Assembly (NCBI GenBank): GCA_040752275.1
Contig: JBFMFH010000007.1
Location: forward strand, 32,355 to 96,354
Source: JBFMFH01 sp040752275
GTDB lineage: Bacteria > Acidobacteriota > Vicinamibacteria > Vicinamibacterales > JAKQTR01
DNA length: 64,000 nucleotides
Direction of reading: 5' to 3'
The position numbers and the translations under genes are program-made. The notes under the pieces were generated by a model. The model saw only the letters and a program-made list of their open reading frames with translations, did no database searches and had not been told where the DNA came from. Shown piece by piece: positions 44,899-53,885 of this stretch. Positions within the stretch are counted from its first letter, which is position 1; each line of letters opens with the position of its first letter.

Positions 44899-45014
44899 AG
44901 GCCCAGGATTCCCGGGATCCCTCGAACAAGGCTCCTGTGAGAATGCGGGGCGCGGCGAGGGAACCCTGCGCCGGCCCCGGCGTCAAACTCAGCGTAACCG
45001 GGGAGGACACACTC

Positions 45015-45911
45015 ATGCGAAGACACGCCCTCGTATTGCTGTGCGTGCTGCTCTCAACGGCGGCCGCCGCACCCCAGGACTACGGTCTCCTGCGGTCGAA
45101 GTCCGACTCGGACGAGCGGTGGGCGCCGATCACCGCGCTCAAGAGCCAGGCGCCGGCGCTCGCCAAGGCCTTCGCGCCGGACGTCTACGTGAACCAAGAG
45201 GGTGAGCGGATGCCGTACCGGCTGTTCACGCCAGCCCGCCTCGAGCCCGGTCGAACCTACCCTCTCGTCGTGTTCCTCCACGGAGCGAGCGGCGGTGGCA
45301 TCGACAATGCGAAGCAGCTGGAGGGCGGCAACCTGTATGGTGGACTCGTCTGGGCGCTCCCGGAGAATCAGGCCAGGCACTCCGCGTTCGTGCTTGCGCC
45401 CCAGAGCGACTGGAACTGGCCGTGCACGATCTTCGATCCCAAGAACCCGCCGAAGATCGCCGCCGACATCAAGCTCTGCCCGCCGGACGCCCTGGGCATC
45501 GGCGCGCGCCTGGCCTTCGAGGTGATCGACAACCTGCTCGGGTCGCTTCCCATCGACCGTGGCCGCATCTATGTGACCGGCCACTCGATGGGCGGGGCCG
45601 GAACGTGGCACATGATTGCCCAGCGCCCCCGCTTCTTCGCCGCGGGGGTGCCGGTGTGCGGGCGCGGGCATCCCGAGACGGCGGCAGCCTTCAAGGACGT
45701 GGCGATCTGGAACTTCCACGGGGCGCGTGACGAGGTCGAGCCGGTCGCCTCGTCCCGCACGATGATCGACGCGCTGCGGAGGGCCGGCGGGAGACCTCGG
45801 CATACGGAGTACCCGGAGCTCGGCCACACCGTGTTCGCATGGGTGTACACCGAGCCGGCGCTGGTCGAGTGGCTCTTCGCCCAGAACCGTCCCGGCGGCT
45901 CCGCCGATTGA
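45015..45911 (+). CDS. Secreted alpha/beta hydrolase (phospholipase/esterase-like)
   Basis: The 298-aa product has a signal peptide (MRRHALVLLCVLLSTAAAAP). The hydrolase fold shows oxyanion-loop LVVFLHGASGGG, nucleophile elbow VTGHSMGGAGTWHM (Ser at about residue 190), acid-region NFHGARDEVEPV and His region ELGHTVFAWVY. The family includes exported carbohydrate or polymer esterases (PHB depolymerase-like). ATG 45015 has GGGGAGG upstream. Substrate unknown. Confidence 0.88.
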   Translation: MRRHALVLLCVLLSTAAAAPQDYGLLRSKSDSDERWAPITALKSQAPALAKAFAPDVYVNQEGERMPYRLFTPARLEPGRTYPLVVFLHGASGGGIDNAKQLEGGNLYGGLVWALPENQARHSAFVLAPQSDWNWPCTIFDPKNPPKIAADIKLCPPDALGIGARLAFEVIDNLLGSLPIDRGRIYVTGHSMGGAGTWHMIAQRPRFFAAGVPVCGRGHPETAAAFKDVAIWNFHGARDEVEPVASSRTMIDALRRAGGRPRHTEYPELGHTVFAWVYTEPALVEWLFAQNRPGGSAD

Positions 45912-46046
45912 CGTCCTCAAGCGTTAGAGTCAGATGCCGGGAGCGGGGCCGTCGCGGCGGACACGTCGATATGTTCAGCCAGACATGTCGACCATCGGGC
46001 CCATCTTTCAACACGTCTGTCGGCTCGGCAGAAGACAGGCCGAGTT

Positions 46047-46850
46047 TCAGAACCCCGGCAGCCGCCTGACGGCCTTGGCCTGGACGAGTCCGTCGAACTG
46101 GGCGCGGAGCTGGCGGGCGAAGTGGGAGCTGCGGACGAGGACGCCCGCCTCGACGTTTCGCTGCTGGGCCCACTCCGTGAAGTTCGCCGACGTCACGAAC
46201 GCCTCCTCGTCGTCGATGACGACGCACTTGGCGTGCCAGGATGCGCGGACGGTGGGGTCGGTGGATAGGCTGCGCGGGTCGTAGAAGATCTGGGGACGAC
46301 GGGCGCTTGGCCAGATTGACGCGAAGTCGTCGGCGAACCCCCGCAGAAGCTCGGATTCCTCACGCGTGTCCTTCCAGTCGCGGCCGACGTGGAGGAACAG
46401 CCGGACGCTCAGGCCGGCGACCTCGTCCATCCTGCCTGCCAGCGGCCCGAAGACCTGGCGTCCCTGCTGGATCACGAACGTGCTGACGAGCACCGACCGG
46501 GTGGCTCTCGCGAAGAGTTCGCTGACGACGACCGCGGTGTCGCGGCTGTGGGACACGACCGACTCAGGCCCAGTCCAGACGAGTTCCCCAGCGGTGGCAT
46601 GAGCCAGGCGTGCGTCCGTCACGGCGGCCGCGGTCTCGAGCAGCAGCGCCAGATGCGCGGGCGCCATGCCCTGCTCGGAGAGCGTCTGCAAGCCAGCGGC
46701 GAGGGTGGGCGGGCACGCACACACCATCGACAGGGTGAACGTGTTGATGGGCGGCCTGAGGCTTCCGTTCCTCACCGCAGCGGCGAGGGCCCTCAGGGTG
46801 CCAGACGACACGCCATCGAACGGCAGTAATGACTCAGGGTTCGTCGACAT
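46047..46850 (-). CDS. drmC: DISARM phospholipase D-like protein DrmC
   Basis: DrmC is the PLD-fold accessory component of DISARM and is reported as not always essential for defence. The 267-aa product has one HKD motif at about residues 203-215 (ASWHAKCVVIDDEEAFVTSA, then NFTEWAQQRNVEAGVLV) and an upstream half-domain with RSVLVSTFVIQQGRQVF. ATG 46850 overlaps the end of drmB by 17 bases; the longer frame upstream is drmB shadow. It is the last gene of the drmA-drmB-drmC unit. Confidence 0.92.
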   Translation of the reverse strand: MSTNPESLLPFDGVSSGTLRALAAAVRNGSLRPPINTFTLSMVCACPPTLAAGLQTLSEQGMAPAHLALLLETAAAVTDARLAHATAGELVWTGPESVVSHSRDTAVVVSELFARATRSVLVSTFVIQQGRQVFGPLAGRMDEVAGLSVRLFLHVGRDWKDTREESELLRGFADDFASIWPSARRPQIFYDPRSLSTDPTVRASWHAKCVVIDDEEAFVTSANFTEWAQQRNVEAGVLVRSSHFARQLRAQFDGLVQAKAVRRLPGF

Positions 46851-48684
46851 CGAAGAACGCGGTTTCCGTTCCGTCCACGGTTGGTACGACGAGCGCCCGG
46901 TCGAGGAAGTCGTTGCGACGCTCGCAGGAGCTTTCGGGCAGAAGCACACAGCCGTGGCAGGCTGCGCCGAGCAGCGGACGATCCTCCTCGCGACTGTCGG
47001 GCCGGTGCTGGGCGCAGACGGGGTCGTTCGAGCACAGTCGCCCGAGATCGACAGCCTGCCGCAGGTAGCGATCAATGCGGTCCGCTGCCTCGACGAGCCC
47101 ACCCAGCGTACCCTCAGCGTCTGGGCTGGCGGTGTAGAGCAGGATGCCGTATCCTCCATCGACGACGTAGATGCGCTCGCGGATAGAACTGGACGCGTAG
47201 CCGCAGTCGAGCGACACCGCGGTGATGAGCAGATGCGCCAGCGTGTGGAGCATCACGTACGGCAGGCCTGGAAACTCGGCCTTGCTGCCCTGGTGCTCTG
47301 CCTTCCAGACGTTGAAGGCCTCCAGCAACTGGATCCCGCGAGCCTGGACAGGGGGCCGCTTGACCCAGGCCTCCACATCATCCGCCCTGAAACCGAGGAA
47401 AATTCCCTCTCCGCGGTTCTCGATGGCCGGGAACCACGACTGGTTGAGCGACAGCGCGGCCCGTTCGACACCGAGCGCGAGTTCGCCGTTGACGTCGGGA
47501 ACCGGAGCCTCGAAGCGTGTGAAGCCGATCTGGGCGATGACCTCTCGCAGGCGATGGACCTTGACGACGCGGCTGAGTGGCTTCGTGAGACCCGGCTCGC
47601 CAGCCGGCATCTTGAGCGTGCGCGCGAAGAAGACGCCGTCGGGCGCGTCCTCGCCAGCCTGATCCGGCGACTTCATCAGCGTTTCGAACTCGGCCTGCCG
47701 TATGCCAGCCGTCTGCGGAAGGGCTCCCCCCTTGCGCCGCTGGATCTCGGCCCAGACGTCCCCGTCGGAGCAGTTCTCGAGCGCCGCGCTGACCTTGGCC
47801 TTCTTGCGCTCCTTGGTGACGTCCACAACCGACTCGCAGTACTGCAGATAGTCGGCCCACACCTCCTCGACGGCCAATTTCACCTTGCTGCCGGGCTCGG
47901 GGATCGAGATGACCGACAGCGTCTGCGAGAAGTAGGCGTTCGAGGCCGACCGCACGAGGAGGCGGTTCGGCATGGCTCCCTCATCGGGGCCGCCGCACTT
48001 TTCCTTGCTGTACGCGCCAAGCCAGGGACGCGAACCGTCGCAATAGCCCAAGGGCACGTCGCCCAGCTTCGTCGCCGCCGACAACGCTTTGAACGCACCA
48101 CATTCGCAGCGAACAACCACGTCGGTGAGGTCGCCGGTGGTCCCCCGTTCGTCGAGCCAGAGCGGGCGCTGGCACTGGCCGCCGGGACCGTGCACGAACA
48201 GACGCCAGTTGATATCGCTGACGTGTCCCCGCACGCACGCCTGGACGAAGCGCACGGGCACCACCTTCACGGCCTTTTCGCCGCGCGCGCGTCGATACTT
48301 GCGACCATTCTCGAGATCCAGCCTGTGCACGAGCGGCCGCGACCGCGTCCCTGTCTTCTGGTCCACCTCTTCGAACTGCGCGACGAACCATTCAGGGAAC
48401 AGCCACGCCGTGATGCCCGTGACGGGTGCGGATGGGTCGTCCCTGTCGGCCGGCGGTGCGTAGAACTCGACCGACTGCACGCCCACCGCGGCCCTCACCT
48501 TGGCGGCCAGGCGGTCTTCCACAATCGGGTGGTCCTTGTGGCCGTTCCACTCTTCGAGCCCGGCAATGATGACCGAGTGGTCGGGCAGATCGACCATGGC
48601 GCCCGGGCCAAAGGTCGTCACGATCTGGCTCTGCCGGATCTGTCCGTGCGGCCGAACGTCTCCGCGCGTCCGAGCCGGGCTCAC
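46834..48684 (-). CDS. drmB: DISARM protein DrmB (DUF1998)
   Basis: DrmB is a core DISARM protein that forms a complex with the DrmA helicase for loading on DNA. The 616-aa product starts with a segment resembling RQSQIVTTFGPGAMVDLPDH, typical of DrmB. It has Cys-rich parts (CECGAFKAL near residue 193; CHGCVLLPESSC near the C-terminus) that probably bind zinc. The DUF1998 motif PYVMLHTLAHLLITAVSLDC lies near residue 480. It overlaps drmA by four bases and drmC by 17. Confidence 0.95.
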   Translation of the reverse strand: MSPARTRGDVRPHGQIRQSQIVTTFGPGAMVDLPDHSVIIAGLEEWNGHKDHPIVEDRLAAKVRAAVGVQSVEFYAPPADRDDPSAPVTGITAWLFPEWFVAQFEEVDQKTGTRSRPLVHRLDLENGRKYRRARGEKAVKVVPVRFVQACVRGHVSDINWRLFVHGPGGQCQRPLWLDERGTTGDLTDVVVRCECGAFKALSAATKLGDVPLGYCDGSRPWLGAYSKEKCGGPDEGAMPNRLLVRSASNAYFSQTLSVISIPEPGSKVKLAVEEVWADYLQYCESVVDVTKERKKAKVSAALENCSDGDVWAEIQRRKGGALPQTAGIRQAEFETLMKSPDQAGEDAPDGVFFARTLKMPAGEPGLTKPLSRVVKVHRLREVIAQIGFTRFEAPVPDVNGELALGVERAALSLNQSWFPAIENRGEGIFLGFRADDVEAWVKRPPVQARGIQLLEAFNVWKAEHQGSKAEFPGLPYVMLHTLAHLLITAVSLDCGYASSSIRERIYVVDGGYGILLYTASPDAEGTLGGLVEAADRIDRYLRQAVDLGRLCSNDPVCAQHRPDSREEDRPLLGAACHGCVLLPESSCERRNDFLDRALVVPTVDGTETAFFDVDEP

Positions 48685-51600
48685 GACGCCTCCTCCTCGG
48701 CCGGCAGCTCGATCTCCACCCCGTCGAGCGTCCTCACGAACAGATTCACCGACGGCTCAACATCCCGCAGCGACCGCGGCGCCTTGAACTTTCGCCCATC
48801 CTGACCAAGATCCGGATCCGGAGGCTCGAGCGGCTGCCGCAGCAGCGCCTTGCCTGCCGTCTGCTCGAATCGCTGGTACACGAGCCGCGCACCTACCTCT
48901 TGCTGCTTCTTAGCCACTCGCGCCCAAGAGTCGAGCAGATCCATCGTGCGGGCACGCAGGTAGGCATCGATGCGGGCCTCCTCATCCTGCGTCAGGCTCC
49001 GGTGCCGCCGTGCGCGACTGGCCAGCACATCGGGCAGCAAATCGAGCTTCGCTCGCTCGGACACCATCGCCAGGGCGCCGCGCGCCGGCGTCAGCACATC
49101 CTGCGTGTGCCGCGCAAGAGTGACCACAAGTGCCGGCAGCGCCCGATCCAGCGCTCGCGGCGCGAACGGCGTCACGCTCGTCGCCTCAACCGCGCGGTAG
49201 AAGGACTGATGGAACGCCTCGAACCGCTCGAAGTGCGACCGGTCGCGCGGCCGGTGCACGTTCAGCAGCGTCACCACGAGGCCGGGTTTGGCCTCGTCGC
49301 GCCCCACCCGGCTCGACGCCTGGATGTACTCGGCCGTGGCCTTCGGCTGGCCAAGCACGACCATCAGGCCGAGCCTCGTGATATCGAGGCCCACCGAGAT
49401 CATGTTTGTCGCCAGTGCCACGTCAACGCGTTCCTTCGCCTTGTCCCTCTCCGCGAAGCCGATGGCGAGACGACGCTTCGTGTCCGAGACCTTGTCGGTG
49501 CTCTCGCGGGACGTCAGCTCCGACACGTCGCGCGACATGGCGCGGTTCGCAAAGCTGCCTGCCTCCTCGCCAACTCGCTTCCGGTCCGCATAGCCCAACA
49601 CCCGCGACGTGACCTCGTCTTCGACGATGCGGCGGGAGCCGCCGAGCTCGCGGAGACTGTTGAAGTAGCCGACGAGGGTCATGTAGGGGTCGGCTGGGTT
49701 CTGGCCGTTGTCGGCACCGCCCGCCTCGGTCCAGTACCGCTGCGCGGCCGCGAGCAGCGCCAGATACGAGCGCAGCAGGACGACCTTTAGCGAGCGTCCC
49801 TGCGCGGCCAGACCGACGTACAGCCGTCCAGCCTTCTCGTCGAGCGACACCGTCTTGGCGAAGAACGAGGTTCGCCGGTCCGGCCCCGGCGGCGGGAACA
49901 CCTCGACGCCCGCTCGCGTGAACAGGGCGCGAATCTGCGCGTCGGCGCGGCGCACGGTTGCCGTCGACGCGATCACCTTCGGCCTGACGACGTGCCCCTC
50001 CACCTCCCGCGTGCACAGCGCGTCGATCGCCGTCTCGTACAGCCCCGCCATCGTCCCCAGCGGTCCCGAGATGAGGTGCAGCTCGTCCTGGATGATGAGA
50101 TCCGGCGGCCGGAGCGGTGCCGGCAGCTTCTGGCCGACGTCCGGATCCCATGGACCGTAGAAGCCGGCGACGTCGTAGCGGTCGGCGCCGCCGAGCAGCG
50201 CGCCGCTGGCTCCCGTCCATGCGAGGCTGGCGAACTTGTCGACCGTGGCGATCACGAAGCACGGCACGCGGCGGTACAGCGGCTCGTCCACCGCGACGAT
50301 CGGGAGCGGGTTCCGGCCCTTGAACCGACAGGCCGCGTTCAGGCAGACCACACGCAGGTCGAGCGGCTCGTTGGCGTCGGTCTTCCACGAGCCGTTGGAC
50401 GCCGTGCGGCCCAACTGAAACGAATCAGGTTTCAGTTTGCTACCGCACCACGGGCACACTTCGACAGGGATTGGTGCCGCGCGGCGGCTGTTGTTCCGGT
50501 AGCTGATCGTCTTGGCGCGGGCCGTCGTCCGGTCCCGTTCGCCTTTGCGGCCCATGCGGTTCGGCGTTGCCGCTTTGCCCACCCACAGGCCGATCTCGAA
50601 CGGCCACGCGCCCAGGCACCCGGCCATCCCCGGCTCCTGGCGGATGAGTTCGAGCGCGCACACCAGGGTGGTGGCGCGGCCCAACTGGTCGAGCGTGAGC
50701 AGGCGGAGCGTGTACCGCATCAGCACCGTGACGCCTGCCGAGGTGAGCCCCGGGTCGCGCAGCCGGCGCAGCAGGATGGCGAAGGCGGCCAGTCCGAGGT
50801 AGGCCTCTGTCTTGCCGCCGCCCGTCGGGAAGAACAGAAGGTCGACCAGTTCGCGATCCGCGTGGGTTGGCGAGACGACCGCCCGGAGGTTCATCAGGAT
50901 GAAGGCCAGCTGGAACGGCCTCCATGCCGGCGGGTCCACGCTCTCCGGCGCGACGCCCCGTTCGACCGCGCGCCGCTGCCGCGCCGCCATCGCCATCGCC
51001 CGGTTCGCGAGACGGAAGGCTTCGAAGGCAACCGGATCCTCGAGCAACCGGATGCCTGCCTCGATGCGATCGGCCGCGAATCGTGCGCGCTGCAGGAGGC
51101 CCACGGCGACCTCCGCCTGCGCGCCCGCGATTTGCACGTTGCCCTGCTCGTGGATCCACTGGCGATAGCCCGTGGTCAGGTTCTCGAGGGCTGCGCGAGC
51201 CGACGCCGCGTCGGGCATCTGCGCCAGCGCCTCCATGCCAAGCTCGACACCATCCATCAGGGCTGGCTCGACTCGTTCCACCTCGGCCTGGGGCACCCAC
51301 GTCGTCTCAACGTGCCGGCAGACCTCGTCAACGACCGTGCTGCGTGTCGACGTGCCGTGGCCGACCGCGTACTCCATCACGTCGCGGTACTGCAGCTCCG
51401 CGATGCGCTCGTCCGGGTCTGTGCCGTCGCGGCCGCGCGGGTTCGGGCGCGGCACGAACGGTTTGTCGGCTTCCACTGCCAGCGAGACCTGGAAGACGAA
51501 GCGGCTGTCCTTCAGCTCGTCTGTTCCCTCGATCGGCACGCGGCGGTTGATGAGGAAGACCGACACCGCGCGGGTGCCCGCCGGCGGGCCGCCCAGGTCC

Positions 51601-52118
51601 TGGGAGCGCCGAATGCTCCGGGGCGAGGTCATCACCTCCAGCCCAGCGCTTTCGGGCACCGGCGCGAGTGGGGGCACGGCCCGCTCCCCCGCGAGCTCAA
51701 TGGTCACCGCTTCACGCCGTTCCCGTCGGCGCCACTGGACGTCGGGCTTCGAGCCCACCTCGACCGGTTCGTACTCGCCCCACCGGCTTGTCACGCGCAG
51801 GTGCGTCGCGTCGGGCGGAACCAGCACGCTCAGGCCGATGGACGAGGGGAACTGCCCGCGGCGCGCGGCCGGTGGCTCCGCCGTGCTCGCATCTTCATCT
51901 CCGCTGTCGCCAGCTTCGTTCTGTTCCAGTTCGCCCTGGTCGTCGCTGTCCTGCTTCTGGCTGGCCGGCGCGGCCAGCGGCGCGAGGAAGCCCGTCAGGT
52001 AGAAGCGCGATGGCGGCACCGCCAGTACTTCATCCACCTGCGATTCGCTCGGCTCCGGCCCTACCAGATCCAGCCGTAGGGCATGCACAAGTCGGGCGCG
52101 GACATCAACGGAGTTCAT
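48681..52118 (-). CDS. drmA: DISARM helicase DrmA
   Basis: DrmA is the SF2 helicase core of DISARM. The 1145-aa product has Walker A FFPTGGGKTEAYLGL at about residues 427-441, DEAH-type box IIQDELHLISGPLG near residue 677 and motif VI YIQASSRVGRDEAKPG near residue 936. A Cys-containing zinc-like insert VCPWCGSKLKPD is near residue 555. Length and layout match DrmA. It overlaps drmB by four bases. The first gene upstream is a Fic gene, 158 bases away. Confidence 0.95.
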   Translation of the reverse strand: MNSVDVRARLVHALRLDLVGPEPSESQVDEVLAVPPSRFYLTGFLAPLAAPASQKQDSDDQGELEQNEAGDSGDEDASTAEPPAARRGQFPSSIGLSVLVPPDATHLRVTSRWGEYEPVEVGSKPDVQWRRRERREAVTIELAGERAVPPLAPVPESAGLEVMTSPRSIRRSQDLGGPPAGTRAVSVFLINRRVPIEGTDELKDSRFVFQVSLAVEADKPFVPRPNPRGRDGTDPDERIAELQYRDVMEYAVGHGTSTRSTVVDEVCRHVETTWVPQAEVERVEPALMDGVELGMEALAQMPDAASARAALENLTTGYRQWIHEQGNVQIAGAQAEVAVGLLQRARFAADRIEAGIRLLEDPVAFEAFRLANRAMAMAARQRRAVERGVAPESVDPPAWRPFQLAFILMNLRAVVSPTHADRELVDLLFFPTGGGKTEAYLGLAAFAILLRRLRDPGLTSAGVTVLMRYTLRLLTLDQLGRATTLVCALELIRQEPGMAGCLGAWPFEIGLWVGKAATPNRMGRKGERDRTTARAKTISYRNNSRRAAPIPVEVCPWCGSKLKPDSFQLGRTASNGSWKTDANEPLDLRVVCLNAACRFKGRNPLPIVAVDEPLYRRVPCFVIATVDKFASLAWTGASGALLGGADRYDVAGFYGPWDPDVGQKLPAPLRPPDLIIQDELHLISGPLGTMAGLYETAIDALCTREVEGHVVRPKVIASTATVRRADAQIRALFTRAGVEVFPPPGPDRRTSFFAKTVSLDEKAGRLYVGLAAQGRSLKVVLLRSYLALLAAAQRYWTEAGGADNGQNPADPYMTLVGYFNSLRELGGSRRIVEDEVTSRVLGYADRKRVGEEAGSFANRAMSRDVSELTSRESTDKVSDTKRRLAIGFAERDKAKERVDVALATNMISVGLDITRLGLMVVLGQPKATAEYIQASSRVGRDEAKPGLVVTLLNVHRPRDRSHFERFEAFHQSFYRAVEATSVTPFAPRALDRALPALVVTLARHTQDVLTPARGALAMVSERAKLDLLPDVLASRARRHRSLTQDEEARIDAYLRARTMDLLDSWARVAKKQQEVGARLVYQRFEQTAGKALLRQPLEPPDPDLGQDGRKFKAPRSLRDVEPSVNLFVRTLDGVEIELPAEEEAS

Positions 52119-52276
52119 TCCGCGGTCATTCTAGCGCGGGCGTGCTCGCAGGCCATCACTGTCTTGCCGCGTCGGGAGATCTGGGGCGGATGGGCGACTA
52201 CACCGGAACTGCAGTAGTTCGCTGAAACTGCTCATTCCTGCAGACTCGATATCCGACAGCGAGAGTCGACAAAGGG

Positions 52277-52715
52277 GTCACACGGACAGGAACCCGTAGA
52301 CTTTGCCCTTCGGCATCTCCTTTACTCGGCGGAAGAACTCCGTTTCCGTGATTTCGCTCGGCCAGTCGAGATTGACGGCGATTTCCAGGTCCTGGGCACC
52401 CTCGGGCCTGGTTGCGTGGATGGCCTGGAGTCGGACGAGGTAGCCCAGGTCGCGCATCAGTGCCTTCATGGGGTTCTTCACGGCGTACGCGTGACGCGAG
52501 TCAAGCGCAAGCTGACCCAACGACCGAGGTCCGCCGTCGAGGAGCATGCTCAGGATCTGCACGTGCCGGGCCGACATGACCCGTTTCCGAGGCGAGCGCA
52601 GACGTCCGAACAGGTCCGTCATCGTGTTGCGGAAGAGGGCCTTCGTGAGGTGCACGCGAATCTCACGGAAGAGGCGTTGACACTGGCTCTCTATGCCGTG
52701 CAGCCCGAACACCAG
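52277..52715. repeat. Direct repeat copy B (439 bp), within the intact Fic gene
   Basis: This is the 3' part of the intact Fic coding sequence, from one base beyond its stop to the end of the region matched by 42984-43422. There are no gaps between the copies. Confidence 0.92.
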
Positions 52716-53471
52716 GAATGGGGTCAGGTCGTGTCCGCCGGCGCGAGTGTCGTTCAGCGACGTCAGGTACTGAGCCTTGTGCTCGTAGTAGTAGTTCGAC
52801 ATGGCGACGAAGAGCGTGTCGCGCAGGCCGGTGCGCTGAAGCAGCAGCGCCTCAACCGCTCGGGCCGTTCGTCCATTCCCGTCGAGGAACGGATGCATGG
52901 CCGCCAGGTGATAGTGGAGCGCCAGCGCCTGGATCAGTGGATCGTGAACACGGTACTCGGTGCGCGCGGCTTCCATGAGTCGAGCGAAGGCGCGCGCGCA
53001 CTCCTCGCCGCCCGGCACCCCGCGATGCCGGGGTGCCCCGAATGTCACGTTCTCATCGCGGCCACGGAGCTGTCCCGGTGCGCAGTGGTCGTCATCGCAC
53101 CCCGCCACCAGATGGCGGTGCACCTCCCGAACCAGCTGATCATCAACTGGCCGGTCGGCCCCAATTGTCGCGATCCACCGATAGGTCGCGACCGCTGCGG
53201 CCGCCTGCTTCTGGGATCGGGTTTCGAGCTGCTGTGGTGTCTCTGCCAGCGCGGCGTCCAGCTCGCGTTCGGTGAACTCCGCACCCTCGATGCGGGACGT
53301 CCCGGCCACCTCCCGCTTCAGCTGGATTCGCTGCAGCTCGTCGGCCCAGCTCCGCTGATAGGGAATCTGCGTCAGCGCCAGCAACCCAGCCTTGGCGGCC
53401 GCCAGAGCCGGCAACACTGCGGTCACTTCGTAGCGAATCCACTGTCGCGGGAGCTCATAGCGGATGATCAC
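52278..53471 (-). CDS. Fic-domain protein inserted between drmD and drmA
   Basis: Fic proteins transfer AMP or other phosphate-linked groups to target proteins. The 397-aa product has the full catalytic motif HPFLDGNGRTAR (about residues 192-203). An N-terminal auto-inhibition motif TSRIEG near residue 57 marks class II Fic proteins with an internal inhibitory helix. A C-terminal winged-helix-like region follows (HVQILSMLLDGGPRSLGQLA). The GTG at 53471 is preferred; 53525 is the frame limit. Placed in the DISARM operon, it may be a regulator, an effector or an addiction module. Confidence 0.9.
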   Translation of the reverse strand: MIIRYELPRQWIRYEVTAVLPALAAAKAGLLALTQIPYQRSWADELQRIQLKREVAGTSRIEGAEFTERELDAALAETPQQLETRSQKQAAAAVATYRWIATIGADRPVDDQLVREVHRHLVAGCDDDHCAPGQLRGRDENVTFGAPRHRGVPGGEECARAFARLMEAARTEYRVHDPLIQALALHYHLAAMHPFLDGNGRTARAVEALLLQRTGLRDTLFVAMSNYYYEHKAQYLTSLNDTRAGGHDLTPFLVFGLHGIESQCQRLFREIRVHLTKALFRNTMTDLFGRLRSPRKRVMSARHVQILSMLLDGGPRSLGQLALDSRHAYAVKNPMKALMRDLGYLVRLQAIHATRPEGAQDLEIAVNLDWPSEITETEFFRRVKEMPKGKVYGFLSV

Positions 53472-53885
53472 GAGGGCATTGTAGCCCAACTCGTTTCTAA
53501 CCACACGGCATGATGCAACAAGCACTAAAGTACTGATAAATAGATTCTTAGGATCGAATTGTCACGATTCTGACAACCCGTCGTTTCCAGTCTCGTTTCC
53601 CTGCTCGTTTCCCGTCGGGACCCCGCAGCACTTGGGCCGTACGTGGACCCAGAGGGGTTCGGCAGTTGGTGTACTGGACTGTGGTCCATTGACTCATGAG
53701 CAAAATGGACTATTTGCCGACCTGCCTTGGCCCGCCGAGTACAGGTTCTCGAGGATCGTCAACCATCGGTCGACCGGTACCGATTCGCGAGTGAGTCGCT
53801 CCCTTTCCGGCCGTAGAGCCGCCGGCACCCTTCGGCATCTTCGTCAGCCCTCGACGAGCAGCGCCGAGCGTCTCCACCTCGCCCG
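53472..53885. other. Spacer upstream of the Fic gene, relatively AT-rich
   Basis: About 414 bases separate the Fic start from the drmD stop, with no supported ORF. On the minus strand GTGACA and TATTTA are 17 bases apart (53543-53571 region) and could be a weak sigma-70 promoter for the Fic gene. An inverted repeat overlaps its -35 part. A separate promoter would let the Fic-drmA-drmB-drmC unit be controlled apart from drmD. Confidence 0.4.
53559..53576. promoter_or_regulatory. 18-base perfect inverted repeat, putative operator
   Basis: TTGTCACGATTCTGACAA has perfect six-base arms (TTGTCA/TGACAA) around a six-base centre. It sits 88 bases upstream of the Fic GTG, over the possible -35 element. 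The Fic protein has a winged-helix-like C-terminus, so self-regulation is plausible. Confidence 0.5.

Noticed and set aside
46850..47159. Longer N-terminus for drmC
   Set aside because: The extra 103 residues are translated from drmB coding sequence in another frame and lack protein-like pattern.
46666..48804. 712-aa plus-strand frame opposite drmB
   Set aside because: DrmB on the minus strand matches DUF1998 and its place in the operon.
49992..52079. 695-aa plus-strand frame opposite drmA
   Set aside because: DrmA helicase motifs are all on the minus strand.
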